Assembly (NCBI GenBank): GCA_039519185.1
Contig: CM076847.1
Location: forward strand, 65,919,521-65,983,520
Direction: 5' to 3'
Length of the DNA stretch: 64,000 nucleotides
Source: Astragalus membranaceus
Taxonomy: Eukaryota; Streptophyta; Magnoliopsida; Fabales; Fabaceae
The notes beneath the pieces were generated by a model. The model saw only the letters and a program-made list of their open reading frames with translations, ran no database searches and was not told where the DNA came from. The stretch's first letter is position 1; the number at the start of each line of letters is the position of its first letter. The position numbers were made by a program, and so were the translations under genes. This document shows positions 55,400-64,000 of this stretch, in pieces.

Positions 55400-55935
55400 T
55401 TTATGAGTCAACAAGAGAGAGAGAGAGAGAGAGAAGAGAAATTACGGTGACTTTTTGTTGAAGAGAACGAAATAATCTTACAAACGAAAGAATTTGTGTT
55501 AGGCCTGACAACAGAAGCCATCGTCTGATCCTCACCAACCACTACGCTTCCGATTCATCGCTCCACGGCTCGCCGCACCTCCTACGACCACTACGTTTCC
55601 GATCAGCACCAGATCTACGCCAGGGCAGCAGCGAGACACAGCGCAACACCGATCTGCGTGTTAGCTTCTTGCTCCTGCGCCAGGGGGTCCATGAGCGGCG
55701 TAAGGAGTGCGACGGAGATAGTATATGCCGGTGAGAACGCGAGAGGAGTGAGGCGTGAGAACACAAGAGGAGTGAGGCGTGAGAACGGGTTCTGAGAGTG
55801 TACTGCGAAGGAGAGGGTCCTGAGAGTGTGCGAAGGAGATAGGTTTTGAGAGAGATAGCTAGGGTTCTGAGAATATGCGAAGGAGAGGGTCTGAGAATGC
55901 GAGAGGAAACGCGAATGAAAGTGAATTAATTAATT
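55400..55935. other. right interior of the CACTA element with minisatellite
   Basis: A GA tract (55413-55432), then on the minus strand an ATG-led frame at about 55521 (MASVVRPNTNSF...) that could be the start of a chimeric transcript. Then 55730-55880 repeats GAGGAGTGAGGCGTGAGAAC and GTGCGAAGGAGA units. The Arg-rich 74-codon minus frame at 55766 is low-complexity. Confidence 0.4.
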
Positions 55936-55939
55936 CTAT

Positions 55940-56200
55940 TTTAGTACTTTAGAAGTCAGGCGTGTATTCGCGTGACTTTAAAACTTTACCTCTTAATTAC
56001 AAGTTTGCCACCATGTCTCCTTATGTAGTCACGCGTCTGATAGCATGACTTTAAAAGTCTAGTTTTTTTCCTATTTTTCACTTTAGAAGTCGGGCGTGTA
56101 TTCGCTTAACTTTAAAACTCGCGAGTTTTGCCTCTTAATTACAAGTTTGCCACTGCCTCAACATATAAAGTCAGGCATCTGAGCGCCTGACTTTAAATGT
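55940..56200. repeat. right subterminal repeats of the CACTA element
   Basis: Repeated AGTCAGGCGTGTATTCGCGTGACTTTAAAA-type units and TGCCTCTTAATTACAAGTTTGCCAC duplicated near 55990 and 56127. They mirror the left set. Confidence 0.85.
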
Positions 56201-56232
56201 CCAATTCTTTTCCTGATTTTGCACTAGTGAAG

Positions 56233-57211
56233 CTATGAGAGGAGAGATAGAGAAAAAGAGAAAAATCATAGAGATTATTTGAGAGAAAATGAGTTGAAAG
56301 AAAAAGTGAGCATTCCAAAGTTTCATGGAAAGAGTGACCCCGAAGCGTATCTTGATTGGGAGCTTCAAGTAGAACAAATTTTCTCTTGTTATGATGTTAG
56401 TGAAGAGCAAATGTTGAAATTGGTTGTGTTGGAGTTTAGAGATTATGCACTTATTTGGTGGGATCAAGAAAAAAAGCTTAGGAGGAATTGTGAACTTGAG
56501 CCTATAGAAAAATGGAAGGATTTGAAGGCCATGATGAGGAGGAGGCATGTTCCTTCTCATACTCATATGAATTCGTGTGACATGTTTCATAGGCTTACTC
56601 AAGGAAGTAAAAGTGTTAATGAGTACTTTGAGAAGTTAGAGGTGGCTATGACTAGAGCTAATGTGGAGGAGAATTTTGAGGATACCGTAGATAGGTTTTT
56701 TGATGGTCTAAATGAAGATATAATGGAGGAAGTTGAGTGTCACCATTTTGTAACAATTGAAGATATTGTCCACCAAGCCGTTAAGGTGGAAAGACAATTG
56801 CAAATAAAGAAGACCTGTAAGAAATCCCCTTCAAATTACCACTCTTCAAGCTGGAAGAACAATTCCAAGAAGGAGGGGTCTCCACCCAAAAGACATGATG
56901 TTGCAACATCTAATGGTAAAGGTACAAATTCTAACTCTTCTTCTTTAAACCCTAAGTTAAAGAACATGAAATGTTTCAAATGTTTAGAGTATGGGCATAT
57001 TGCATTAAATTGCCCAACTAAGAGACTTATGGTACTAAGAAAAATGGGTGCATTAGTTCACATGAGAATGAATGTAAGGAAAATCCTCAAGAGAGAAATT
57101 TGTTCATGGTTAGTAAATTTTTGGGAGCCTATGAGAAATATGAGAATGATTCACAAAGAAATAATATTTTCCAAACTAGGTGTCTCATTCTTGGAAATGT
57201 ATGTTCTTTGA
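56233..57211 (+). CDS. element B gag, main part
   Basis: Continues the gag frame from 49236 in phase. Around 56310-56370 it has IPKFHGKSDPEAYLDWELQ, the start of a gypsy Gag core, then ALIWWDQ, W.DLK..MRRR.VP and FHRLTQGSKSVNEYF. Near 56968-57010 is a zinc knuckle CFKCLEYGHIALNC (C-x2-C-x4-H-x4-C). The product would coat element RNA. The frame ends at 57211 by a frameshift before the protease rather than at a natural junction; the protease reading overlaps in another frame from 57100. Confidence 0.8.
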
Positions 57212-57677
57212 TAGTTGATGGAGGTAGTTGTGTAAATGTTGCAAGTACTAGGTTAGTGTCAAAACTCAATCTTGAAACTACTCCACATCCTAGTCCATAT
57301 AAAGTTCAATGGTTAAGTGATCATGGAGAATTAGAGATAAATAGACAAGTCAAGATATCATTTTCCATTAATATTGTGATGAGGTTTTATGTGATGTGGC
57401 ACCCATGGAGGCTAGCCACATATTGCTAGGGAGACCTTGGCAATTTGATAGGAAAGTTATTCATGATGGTGAATCCAATATATACACTTTTGTTCACAAT
57501 AAAATTAAATTTACTCTTCACCCTCTTGGTCCAAAGAAGGCTAAAGAAGACATGTTGGTTTTGAAACTTAAAATAGAAAAAGAGAAACAAGAGTTGAAAG
57601 AGAATGAAAATGAGTGTGGTAAAAGAGAGACAAAGAGAGAAAATAAGACCAATGAAAAGAAAGATGTGGGGGAATAA
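57100..57677 (+). pseudogene. element B aspartic protease region
   Basis: Frame 57100-57429 has SLIVDGGSCVNVASTRLV, where DGGS replaces the DTG/DSG type active site seen in retropepsins of this gypsy group. The overlapping frame 57396-57677 reads PMEASHILLGRPWQFDRKV, the usual segment after the flap (ILLGRPW), then a Lys/Glu-rich linker. The two frames show a frameshift near 57400, so the protease is broken in this copy. Confidence 0.8.
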
Positions 57678-58404
57678 TAAAAATCTTTTAAAAAGGGAGA
57701 TAGAGTTCAATAGAGCATTGTTGGTAAAACCTATGCTTAAACTTGAAGTTCCATTTCATTGTTTGTGTTCTTATGCCAACAATTTCTCTAGTGTTGTTAA
57801 TCTATTTTTGAGCATGCATAGAGATGTCTATTCAAGAGAGGCGCCCCATGGTTTGGTGCTTTTTGGCGCTACTCCCAACTTGCAGGGTTCCAAGGAACTC
57901 CATTCGCTTGAAGAAATTGATTCAAGGGAAGTTTCTTTTGATTTGATTTCTTACAAAAGTCTCAAATCATTTAAGTTTTCTAAATTCATGTTGGATGACT
58001 TGTTTATTGCATTGCTTAAGTTTTCTCATGTGCTTAAAGATTTTACAAATTTGATGATGGGAATGTCTAACTTGTATCTTTTGCCATTGTTTGAAATGGG
58101 AGAAGAAATTTTACAAAATATATTGTCTCCAAGTTGTGTCTTGTGTGCTCCCTATAATCATTGTGATGTTGATTTTCTTACTCCATCTTTGATACAAGGT
58201 CAATGTGTTGAAATTTTAAAAAGGGTTGACAATACCAAGACATTTATCGTGAATGAATCTACGTGGGCTAATTTTAAAAACAATTCTCATGTTGCTATTT
58301 CAAAGATTACTTTTTCATGGTGTTGGGTGTTGTTTATATTTGTCACGTGTGTTGATTTTTCCGAATTTCCATTTGACCCCGGGGGTATGTTGGAATTGAT
58401 TTGA
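57604..58404 (+). pseudogene. element B: relic of pol start and unrecognised sequence
   Basis: A 266-codon frame. Near 57815 it reads HRDVYSREAPHGLVLF, a decayed form of the DVFP.E.PHGLPP segment that opens gypsy RT. After that nothing matches RT, RNase H or integrase motifs; the rest is Leu/Phe/Ser-rich. RT to integrase have been deleted or replaced. The frame ends shortly before the polypurine tract. Confidence 0.5.
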
Positions 58405-58502
58405 GTTCTTTCTTTATGTAGGATACAGTGGAGGTGCTGTCACAAAGTGAGGGATACAATGGAGATCAAATTCGAGGTCGAATTTCTTCAAGAAGGAGGG
58501 AA

Positions 58503-58979
58503 TGATGTGGACCGCAGGAGCATCAAGAGAATCTGATTTATTTAAATTAGAATGAAGTTTATTTTATTTTAAGAGGGTTTTATTTTAGTTTATATTGACA
58601 TTAAAGGATTTTTGGTGTTTGTGTGTATGCACCTTTGGCATAGGCACCATGGTGTGTAGCTTAGGCACAACCCTAGGTATTTAAGGAACTTTTGTAACCT
58701 AATTTCACAACTTTGATGAAATAGAATTGTGAGAATAGAGAGTGCTTCTCTAGGGTTCTTCTTAGAACCAAATTTGAATCTTATCAAGAGCCTCTTACTC
58801 TTGTGGTGATTCTACCTTAATCCTATCATCCTCTTGGATGTGGCGATTTCCTCATCTTCTTGCCTAATTCCATTTGTATGTTTCTTTCCCCTTATCTTTT
58901 TATCTTAATTGATATTTTTGATTCAAGAAAACACTTGGTTAGATCCTTCAATCATATGGAATCAATTAGATTCACATCT
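58503..58979 (+). repeat. 3' LTR of element B
   Basis: Starts TGATGTGGACCGCAGGAGC after the purine tract AGAAGGAGGGAA and ends near GATTCACATC. It is longer than the 5' LTR by about 65 bases because of a block near 58640-58735 containing GGTATTTAAGG. Confidence 0.8.
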
Positions 58980-59680
58980 TTTTTGCCACTTGCAATATTT
59001 TTTGTCTTTCAGCTCTTCAGTAGGGGGAATCTTATGGCCATCAAGTAACTGAATATGTTCGTCCTTAAGCAGATAGTCAAAGATTTGGTCTGCCTTAGAA
59101 ATGTCAAAGGAATATTCGGTCTTGTTTTAGGAGTCCTCTTTCTCTTTACACTTAGCAGGTCTTAGAGCGAGGCAAGAGTAGACATTCCCTCTCTTGGCTG
59201 ACATGACGTCTGCCGTGGGCTCGACTGAATCATCATAGTCTGAGTCATCCTCGGCATCCACCACAACCACTAGATGTAAGCCTCGGCCACGAGTAGCTCT
59301 TCTCTTTTCTTTCTTTTGTATGAAATGTTCAATTTGAACAGTCCTTGAAGCCAGACTACTGAGGTCAATACAAGTTTGTCCCACAAGTTTCTCTTTTAGT
59401 TGATGGTGCATTCCAGAGATAGCTATGGAAGTAAACTGTGACTTGGGGAATTGTACTGAGCACTTTCCGCCCGTCTTTTTGAACCTTTCAATAAAATCAG
59501 CTACTAGCTCATCCACCTGTTGCCGTAAGTTCATAAGATCGGTTGGAGTAACTTTTGGTTGAGGCCAGTAAAATCTATCACGGAAACATCATTCCATCTA
59601 TGCCCAGGTCCGAATAGAATTGGGTGGAAGAGAGGTGAAGTCAATGAGTGGCACAAGGAAGGGGGTTGGAATTGTGGCCC
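58980..59680 (-). pseudogene. element C gag, N-terminal half
   Basis: On the minus strand, from about 59680, it reads the Gag core (QQVDELVADFIERFKKTGGK, SIAISGMHHQLKEKLVGQ, LASRTVQIEHFIQKKEKR). An acidic stretch follows, then QIFDYLLKDEHIQLLDGH and KKYCKW at 58985, where element B cuts it; the rest of the knuckle is at 47528. The longest open piece is 59534-59127 (135 codons), and stops occur near 59590 and 59126. Element C is therefore the oldest layer of the nest. Confidence 0.8.
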
Positions 59681-59689
59681 TTTTAAAAA

Positions 59690-60960
59690 TTAACCTGAAA
59701 GAACATAAACAACTTCACAAGTATCGTTAGACATTGTGTGTGTAAATGCCAAGTTGAGAAGAGTGAGTGAAAACAGTCTTCTCAACTATGATAGTGAAGA
59801 GAGAAGGGTGAGATGAATCTGTCTTTTCAACTATGTTTCTGAGTTGAGAAGGGTTAGTTAGAAAAGGGTGAGATGAAATTGTCTTCTCAACTATGTTTCT
59901 GAGTTGAGAAGGGTCAGTTAGTTCTTTCTTCTCAAAACAACTATCAGTAAAGAGAACGAGATGATTTTCAGAATAGTTTTCCAAGGTAAGAGATAGTGTT
60001 TGAAAATCATATCTTAAGTGTGGAGTACTTAAGAATAGTGCTTTAAGTTTACCACTTTGAAAACATTTGAGAAAGGTTGTAAAAACAGTGTTTTTAGAAA
60101 AACTGTGTGTAGCAGAGAAGGGTCAGCAAAAGTTGTCTTCTCAGTTTTCCAAAAACCTTCTCTAGATTGAGAGTTTTAAGCGCAGTGTAAAATAACTTAG
60201 AAAAGCGGTAAATACAATGATGTATAGTGGTTCACCCAAATCCCTAGGCTACATCCACTCCTCACACCCCGTGAGTATTTCCACTATTTTCAAAATAGTT
60301 ACAACTTTACAACCAACCTAGGCTTAAAGTTCTTGTGGTATTTTTCTTAACACAGCTCTACCTACTGTTTTTTGTGGTAGTTTTTTCGCACAGCTCTACC
60401 TACTATTTCTTGTGGTAGTTTTCTTTGCACATCTCAACCTACTGTTCTCACACCTAATACGATCCTTTTGATCTACTAGGTAGCTTCTATCACAGAAGCA
60501 ACTCACTGCTCAAGCTCTACACAACACATGCTACTTGAGAATGTTTCTAACAGGATTCTCTTTAGCCATAGAAATACCTTGCTATTTGAGAAGGCTTCTT
60601 CAGGTTTTACACTATACGATTTGGGTTTTGTTTTTGTGGGATTACAAGAGTATGATTTAAACAAGATAGATTCAAAAGAATCCTAAACAACAAGCTGAAA
60701 TACATACTCAGAAAATAGAATCCCTAGATTAAAGCATGACTTCAGTATGAGTGAGAGAAGACTTTCTACTTGAGAAGGATGGGAAGAATTAGATTTCTCT
60801 CTCACAAAAACCTTCAGCAATTATCCTTGATGGTATTTGTAGCCATTGAGTCGAAATAAATGTGTATTAACCATTGGTTAATCAATTAGAGTCGTTGGAG
60901 GGGTTTCCCAAGTAAATATAGCCGTTGAGAAAGGTGGACAGCTGTTTCTGCACTTTCTGC
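59690..60960. other. repeat-rich non-coding DNA, probably LTR or leader of element C
   Basis: TTCTCAACTATG.TTCTGAGTTGAGAAGGGT is repeated near 59780-59930, and CACAGCTCTACCTACT.TTT.TTGTGGTAGTTTT three times at 60350-60450. The segment lies on the 5' side of the minus-strand gag, where a leader and 5' LTR would be expected, but I could not find LTR ends. Confidence 0.45.
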
Positions 60961-61009
60961 AGCACTACTTGCAGGAGACAGCACATTACAGCTGTCATGA
61001 CTCTTCTCG

Positions 61010-61435
61010 ATCTTCTTTGAATCTTCTCAACTTTGAGTCTTCTCAAGTTGATGCTTCCCAACTTGATGCTTCTCAACTTAACTCTTCTTATCATGACCCT
61101 TCTGATATTGACTCTTCTTATCATGATGCTTCTCAACTTAGCTCTTCTCAACTTGACTCTTCTCATCATGACTCTTCTCATCATGACCCTTCTTGTCATG
61201 ATGTTTCTCAACTTGATTGTGAATCATCTCATGACTCTTTCTCATGATGACTTTTCTCATGACTCTTTCCCATGATGGCTCTTCTCATGATTTACTCATC
61301 TTATGATTCTTCTAATGATGAGTCTTCTTATGTTGACCTTACTCATGATGACTCTACTCATGATGATCCTTCTTATGTTTACTCTTCTTATGATGATTTT
61401 TCTCAAGATAACCCATCTGGTCTTGACTTTTGATC
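61010..61435. repeat. degenerate 15-bp minisatellite
   Basis: About 25 imperfect units of CTTCTCAACTTGACT / CTTCTCATCATGACT. Because the unit is a multiple of three, several frames stay open (92, 80 and 109 codons), but they only read the repeat. Confidence 0.9.
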
Positions 61436-62495
61436 ATGTCAAGAGAGGTCTTCTTATTTGTTATCCTTTAGTCAACACTTCTTGTCATTGCTTCTAGTTT
61501 TCTCAACATATATGCTTCTTATAAGCAGATATCTTCTTGAGAGTGAGTTAACAGTTCCTATTCTTATATTGCACTCAAAAAGAAACATTAGTAGCATATG
61601 AAATCAGATAACTTAAGCTTCTCATGACAAAGTTTGTTAACCATAAAAACTAGAATGAGATTTTGCCTTAACAAGAGGAATGTAACACCCCGATTTTTCG
61701 GAGGCCACTGGTGAAGTTCTAACCTCTAAATGTGACCAATCTTTTTTTTCCTTTTAAACACAAAGAATGACAGTTACTCTTTTACCTTCATAAAATTCGT
61801 GTAAATATATTTCTTTTTCAGAATTCGTTTTCAAAACACTAATCAGAGTACTTGCAACAATTTTGAAACGCGATGCATGATTTAAAATGCAACAAAGGCA
61901 TACGGACAACCTCGTAAAGTCATACACATCCACTTAAACTCATTACACAGATGACAACACTACTGACTCAAATAAAATACCTGCAAATCTAACCACCTAA
62001 CGCTGATCATAACTACAACATAATCCATAATAACACACTTCCCCACAACATGTACACAATGTTGCAATAATAACCCAATCCACATAAACATCAACGACCC
62101 AACCAGTTAACGCTTGGCATCCCACGACGCCATCATTACTAACATAGACTCGACCACATTCCTGTGTACGTTGTCTGACTCAATGTGGTCTTCTCGCCCG
62201 ACTAGCAGCAAATCCCAATGGAAAAAAACTCACATCATCTCTGTTGAGGCGACAATCTCCTGGAGCAAGGACTCTCTCATTGACTGGGGGTGGCAATAAG
62301 CCCAAACAACAAAAGCAATGGTCACCAACCAAAAACAACATACATATATACGTAACAAATTTACATATGCATATACATAAACAAGCACAGTTAACACTTA
62401 AAAGTTCAGTACCACAATACACCACGCAATACACCCTAATGCCATGACTATATGCTAGTACGAATGATTCCGCAATATCGCCTCCCTCATAAGGG

Positions 62496-62655
62496 TTTGT
62501 GAGGTCCAATAAAGAACAACACCGCCATTTGTGAGGTCCAATAAAGAACACCACCACCATTTGTGAGGTCCAATAAAGAACAACACCACCATTTGTGAGG
62601 TCCAATAAAGAACAACAACACCATTTGTGATGTCCAATAAAGAACAACACCGCCT
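62496..62655. repeat. five tandem copies of a 32-bp unit
   Basis: TTTGTGAGGTCCAATAAAGA-type units start at 62496, 62528, 62560, 62592 and 62624. There are no spacers, so this is a minisatellite, not a CRISPR array. The 156-codon minus frame over it is a repeat artefact. Confidence 0.95.
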
Positions 62656-63134
62656 ATGTATGCATGATTATACATCAACACCTAATGCATAATTTCATCA
62701 CACCAAGCATTATTCAACCAATCATCACATTGATCAAGAATAGTGACTAAACACCAACACCAAAACAAACATCTTAACACCACACAACCAACCGGCACAA
62801 ATCATCACAACAATCATAATTTAAGTAACGTTTATTAAGAGTAGGAAGGTGCCCTTACCAACTTTTGCTTCTCGCTTTAAATCGGTACAAACTCCGTAAA
62901 TATTTCTTCCACCTTCACACACAAGTAATTTACCAAGTAAAAATCAAAAACTCTCAACCTCATTTACACACATAAGCTTTGGCCTAAACACTAAAATAAG
63001 GCTAAGATTGATTTTATTGAGTTCCTCTTCACACACTCCATTAATAAAAATTATCAAGAGTTTTTGTTCACCAAGATTCATGTTTTTCAATGACCATCAA
63101 TTTTATTCCTAAAGCAAACACCCCAACAACAAAT

Positions 63135-63230
63135 TTCAACATTTCCAATCACTTCAATTCAAAAACCCTTAACACATTTCAACATTTCCAATCACTTCAA
63201 TTCAAAAACCCTTAACACATTTTCCCTTTC
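63135..63230. repeat. 49-bp tandem duplication
   Basis: AACATTTCCAATCACTTCAA with TTCAAAAACCCTTAACACATTT occurs twice in direct succession, inside the LTR at the window end. Confidence 0.9.
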
Positions 63231-64000
63231 AAATTCATAAAGGATTCTAATTTTTAATATCAACACCCCAATATTCCAAGCATAACTTTATCTTTGAAAA
63301 GTTTCTACAAACACATTGGAAATAACTTTCTTATAACTTTAATTTTCCTTCATTTTTTTCCCAACACTTCAAGACTCAAAATCTATATCAAATTACAGTA
63401 CAAGATGAACTTCAAACTCACATAAAAACATTCTCATAGAAGTTTAACATAACTCTTTTCTAGAAAAAAAATTGTCATAACCTCTTTGTTAGTAAAAGAC
63501 TCCAAAGATCAACAATCTTCCAAACCCACTACTTTCAGAACCACATTAGGAAATTATTTTCTTTAAACTCCAACACAACAAAGCTATTTGGAATCATTCA
63601 TCTTCATCACAATTTTTCAAAATCGCTAACACTTTGTTTTAAAACATTTTAACACTCTTTCCAATGTTGAATGGATTGAGGATCAAAACTTTCAATCATA
63701 TATCTAAACTCTCGTTTCCCCCAAAAATTTCCTTTGTAAGAATAAATCCAAATTCACCAAGCTAACACAATATAGTAACACATTTTAAAATGGAATTTGA
63801 TGAGAATTTCACTCTTGTTAGTAAAAATCCTAACACCTCAAAATGGCAAGTTTTGTACAATTTTTCCAAAATCCCTTTTGTTTTACAAAATCCTTTCAAC
63901 ATCACATATTTCAAGTATCCATGCTAATTTTCTTTCTTCCTTCAAAAACATCATTCCCCTAATTTAAAGAAACAAAATTGAACTACTAGCCATTAGGTTT

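Larger units (their letters stand above)
49237..56229. mobile_element. CACTA (En/Spm) element carrying host-gene exon fragments
   Basis: Both ends read CACTAGTGCAAAA inward (49237-49249 and the complement of 56217-56229), flanked by the 3-bp duplication AAG (49234-49236 and 56230-56232). The terminal 300 bases on each side are packed with GCCTGACTT / AAAGTCAGGC words in both orientations, the subterminal repeats bound by CACTA transposases. The 7-kb interior has no TNP2-type or TNPA-type transposase that I can find. Instead it has short exon-like segments on the minus strand with GT/AG borders, resembling at least two host genes. It is therefore non-autonomous and looks like a gene-capturing, Pack-type CACTA element. 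Confidence 0.93.
47529..58979 (+). mobile_element. element B: gag-protease-only LTR retrotransposon holding a CACTA insert
   Basis: LTRs at 47529-47939 and 58503-58979 share about 130 nearly identical bases at their starts (TGATGTGGACCGCA.GAGCAT) and then diverge with indels. An initiator-Met-type primer site follows the left LTR (47942) and a polypurine tract precedes the right one (58491-58502). Between them are gag, a CCHC knuckle and a protease, but RT, RNase H and integrase are missing. Without the CACTA element it would be about 4.5 kb. It splits the gag of element C, which places it as a later insertion. The right boundary is slightly decayed, so no clean target duplication is left. 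Confidence 0.85.
61681..64000 (+). mobile_element. LTR beginning TGTAACACCCC, right end outside the window
   Basis: Begins TGTAACACCCCGATTTTTCGG, a standard plant gypsy LTR start, and stays non-coding to the window end. It contains a 32-bp tandem array (62496-62655) and a 49-bp duplication (63135-63230). The end type expected for it, GATGTTACA, is seen at 1566 in another LTR, so both may belong to one broad family. No internal region is visible. Confidence 0.6.

Noticed and set aside
60882..61275. Long open frames on both strands (109, 92 and 80 codons)
   Set aside because: They follow a 15-bp minisatellite, which keeps frames open by its period.
62180..62650. 156-codon minus frame with repeated FFIG.HKW / LLDLTNGG
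   Set aside because: It reads a 32-bp tandem array. Because 32 is not a multiple of three, the repeat appears in rotating frames; not a protein.
62496..62655. CRISPR-like regular array
   Set aside because: Units are contiguous with no unique spacers, and the DNA is plant nuclear.

Overview
The window is nuclear DNA from a flowering plant, probably a legume. The evidence is a DYW-class pentatricopeptide gene, a DUF6817-type gene, Ogre/Tat-type Ty3/gypsy elements, a terminal-inverted-repeat element whose ends read GGCTTAAATAT (a kind I associate with legumes), AT-rich spacers and long dinucleotide microsatellites. The legume call is an inference from repeat types and was not tested by a search. 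I see no rRNA, tRNA gene, CRISPR or prokaryotic operon.

Two host genes look intact, both single-exon: a PLS/DYW pentatricopeptide gene (34597-37194, +; resembles Arabidopsis At5g16860) and a DUF6817/TPR-like gene (42155-43423, -). Nearly everything else is mobile DNA.

Layout. 1-2450: end of a long LTR and the 3' end of a decayed gypsy pol. 2578-7195: a large imperfect inverted repeat whose right arm is split by an LTR-like insert at a CT/GT microsatellite. 7534-24459: a complete 16.9-kb Ogre/Tat-like element with two almost identical 4.02-kb LTRs and a perfect 5-bp duplication (GAAGT); its pol frame carries two in-frame TAG stops and I find no protease. 24533-28500: two SINE-like copies, AT-rich repeats and a minus-strand gypsy gag remnant with its LTR edge. 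29047-34215: a terminal-inverted-repeat cluster, including a MITE with an 8-bp duplication, a Mutator-type MITE with a perfect 9-bp duplication, and MULE protein fragments (FAR1-like zinc domain, OTU domain, N-terminal domain). 34597-43423: the two genes with MITEs between them. 44800-59680: a three-level nest, in which a minus-strand Tat-lineage element (C) is split by a plus-strand gag-protease-only LTR element (B, 47529-58979), whose gag is split by a 6,993-bp CACTA element (49237-56229, TSD AAG). 59690-64000: tandem repeats and the start of another LTR beginning TGTAACACCCC.

The most interesting object is the CACTA element. I see no transposase in it, but it carries exon-like minus-strand fragments with splice borders that resemble host genes: a SIRT6/SRT1-type sirtuin zinc-ribbon exon, several exons of a CD2BP2/Lin1-like splicing protein, and at least two unidentified sets. 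It looks like a gene-capturing (Pack-type) CACTA element. All calls were made by eye; no alignments were run.
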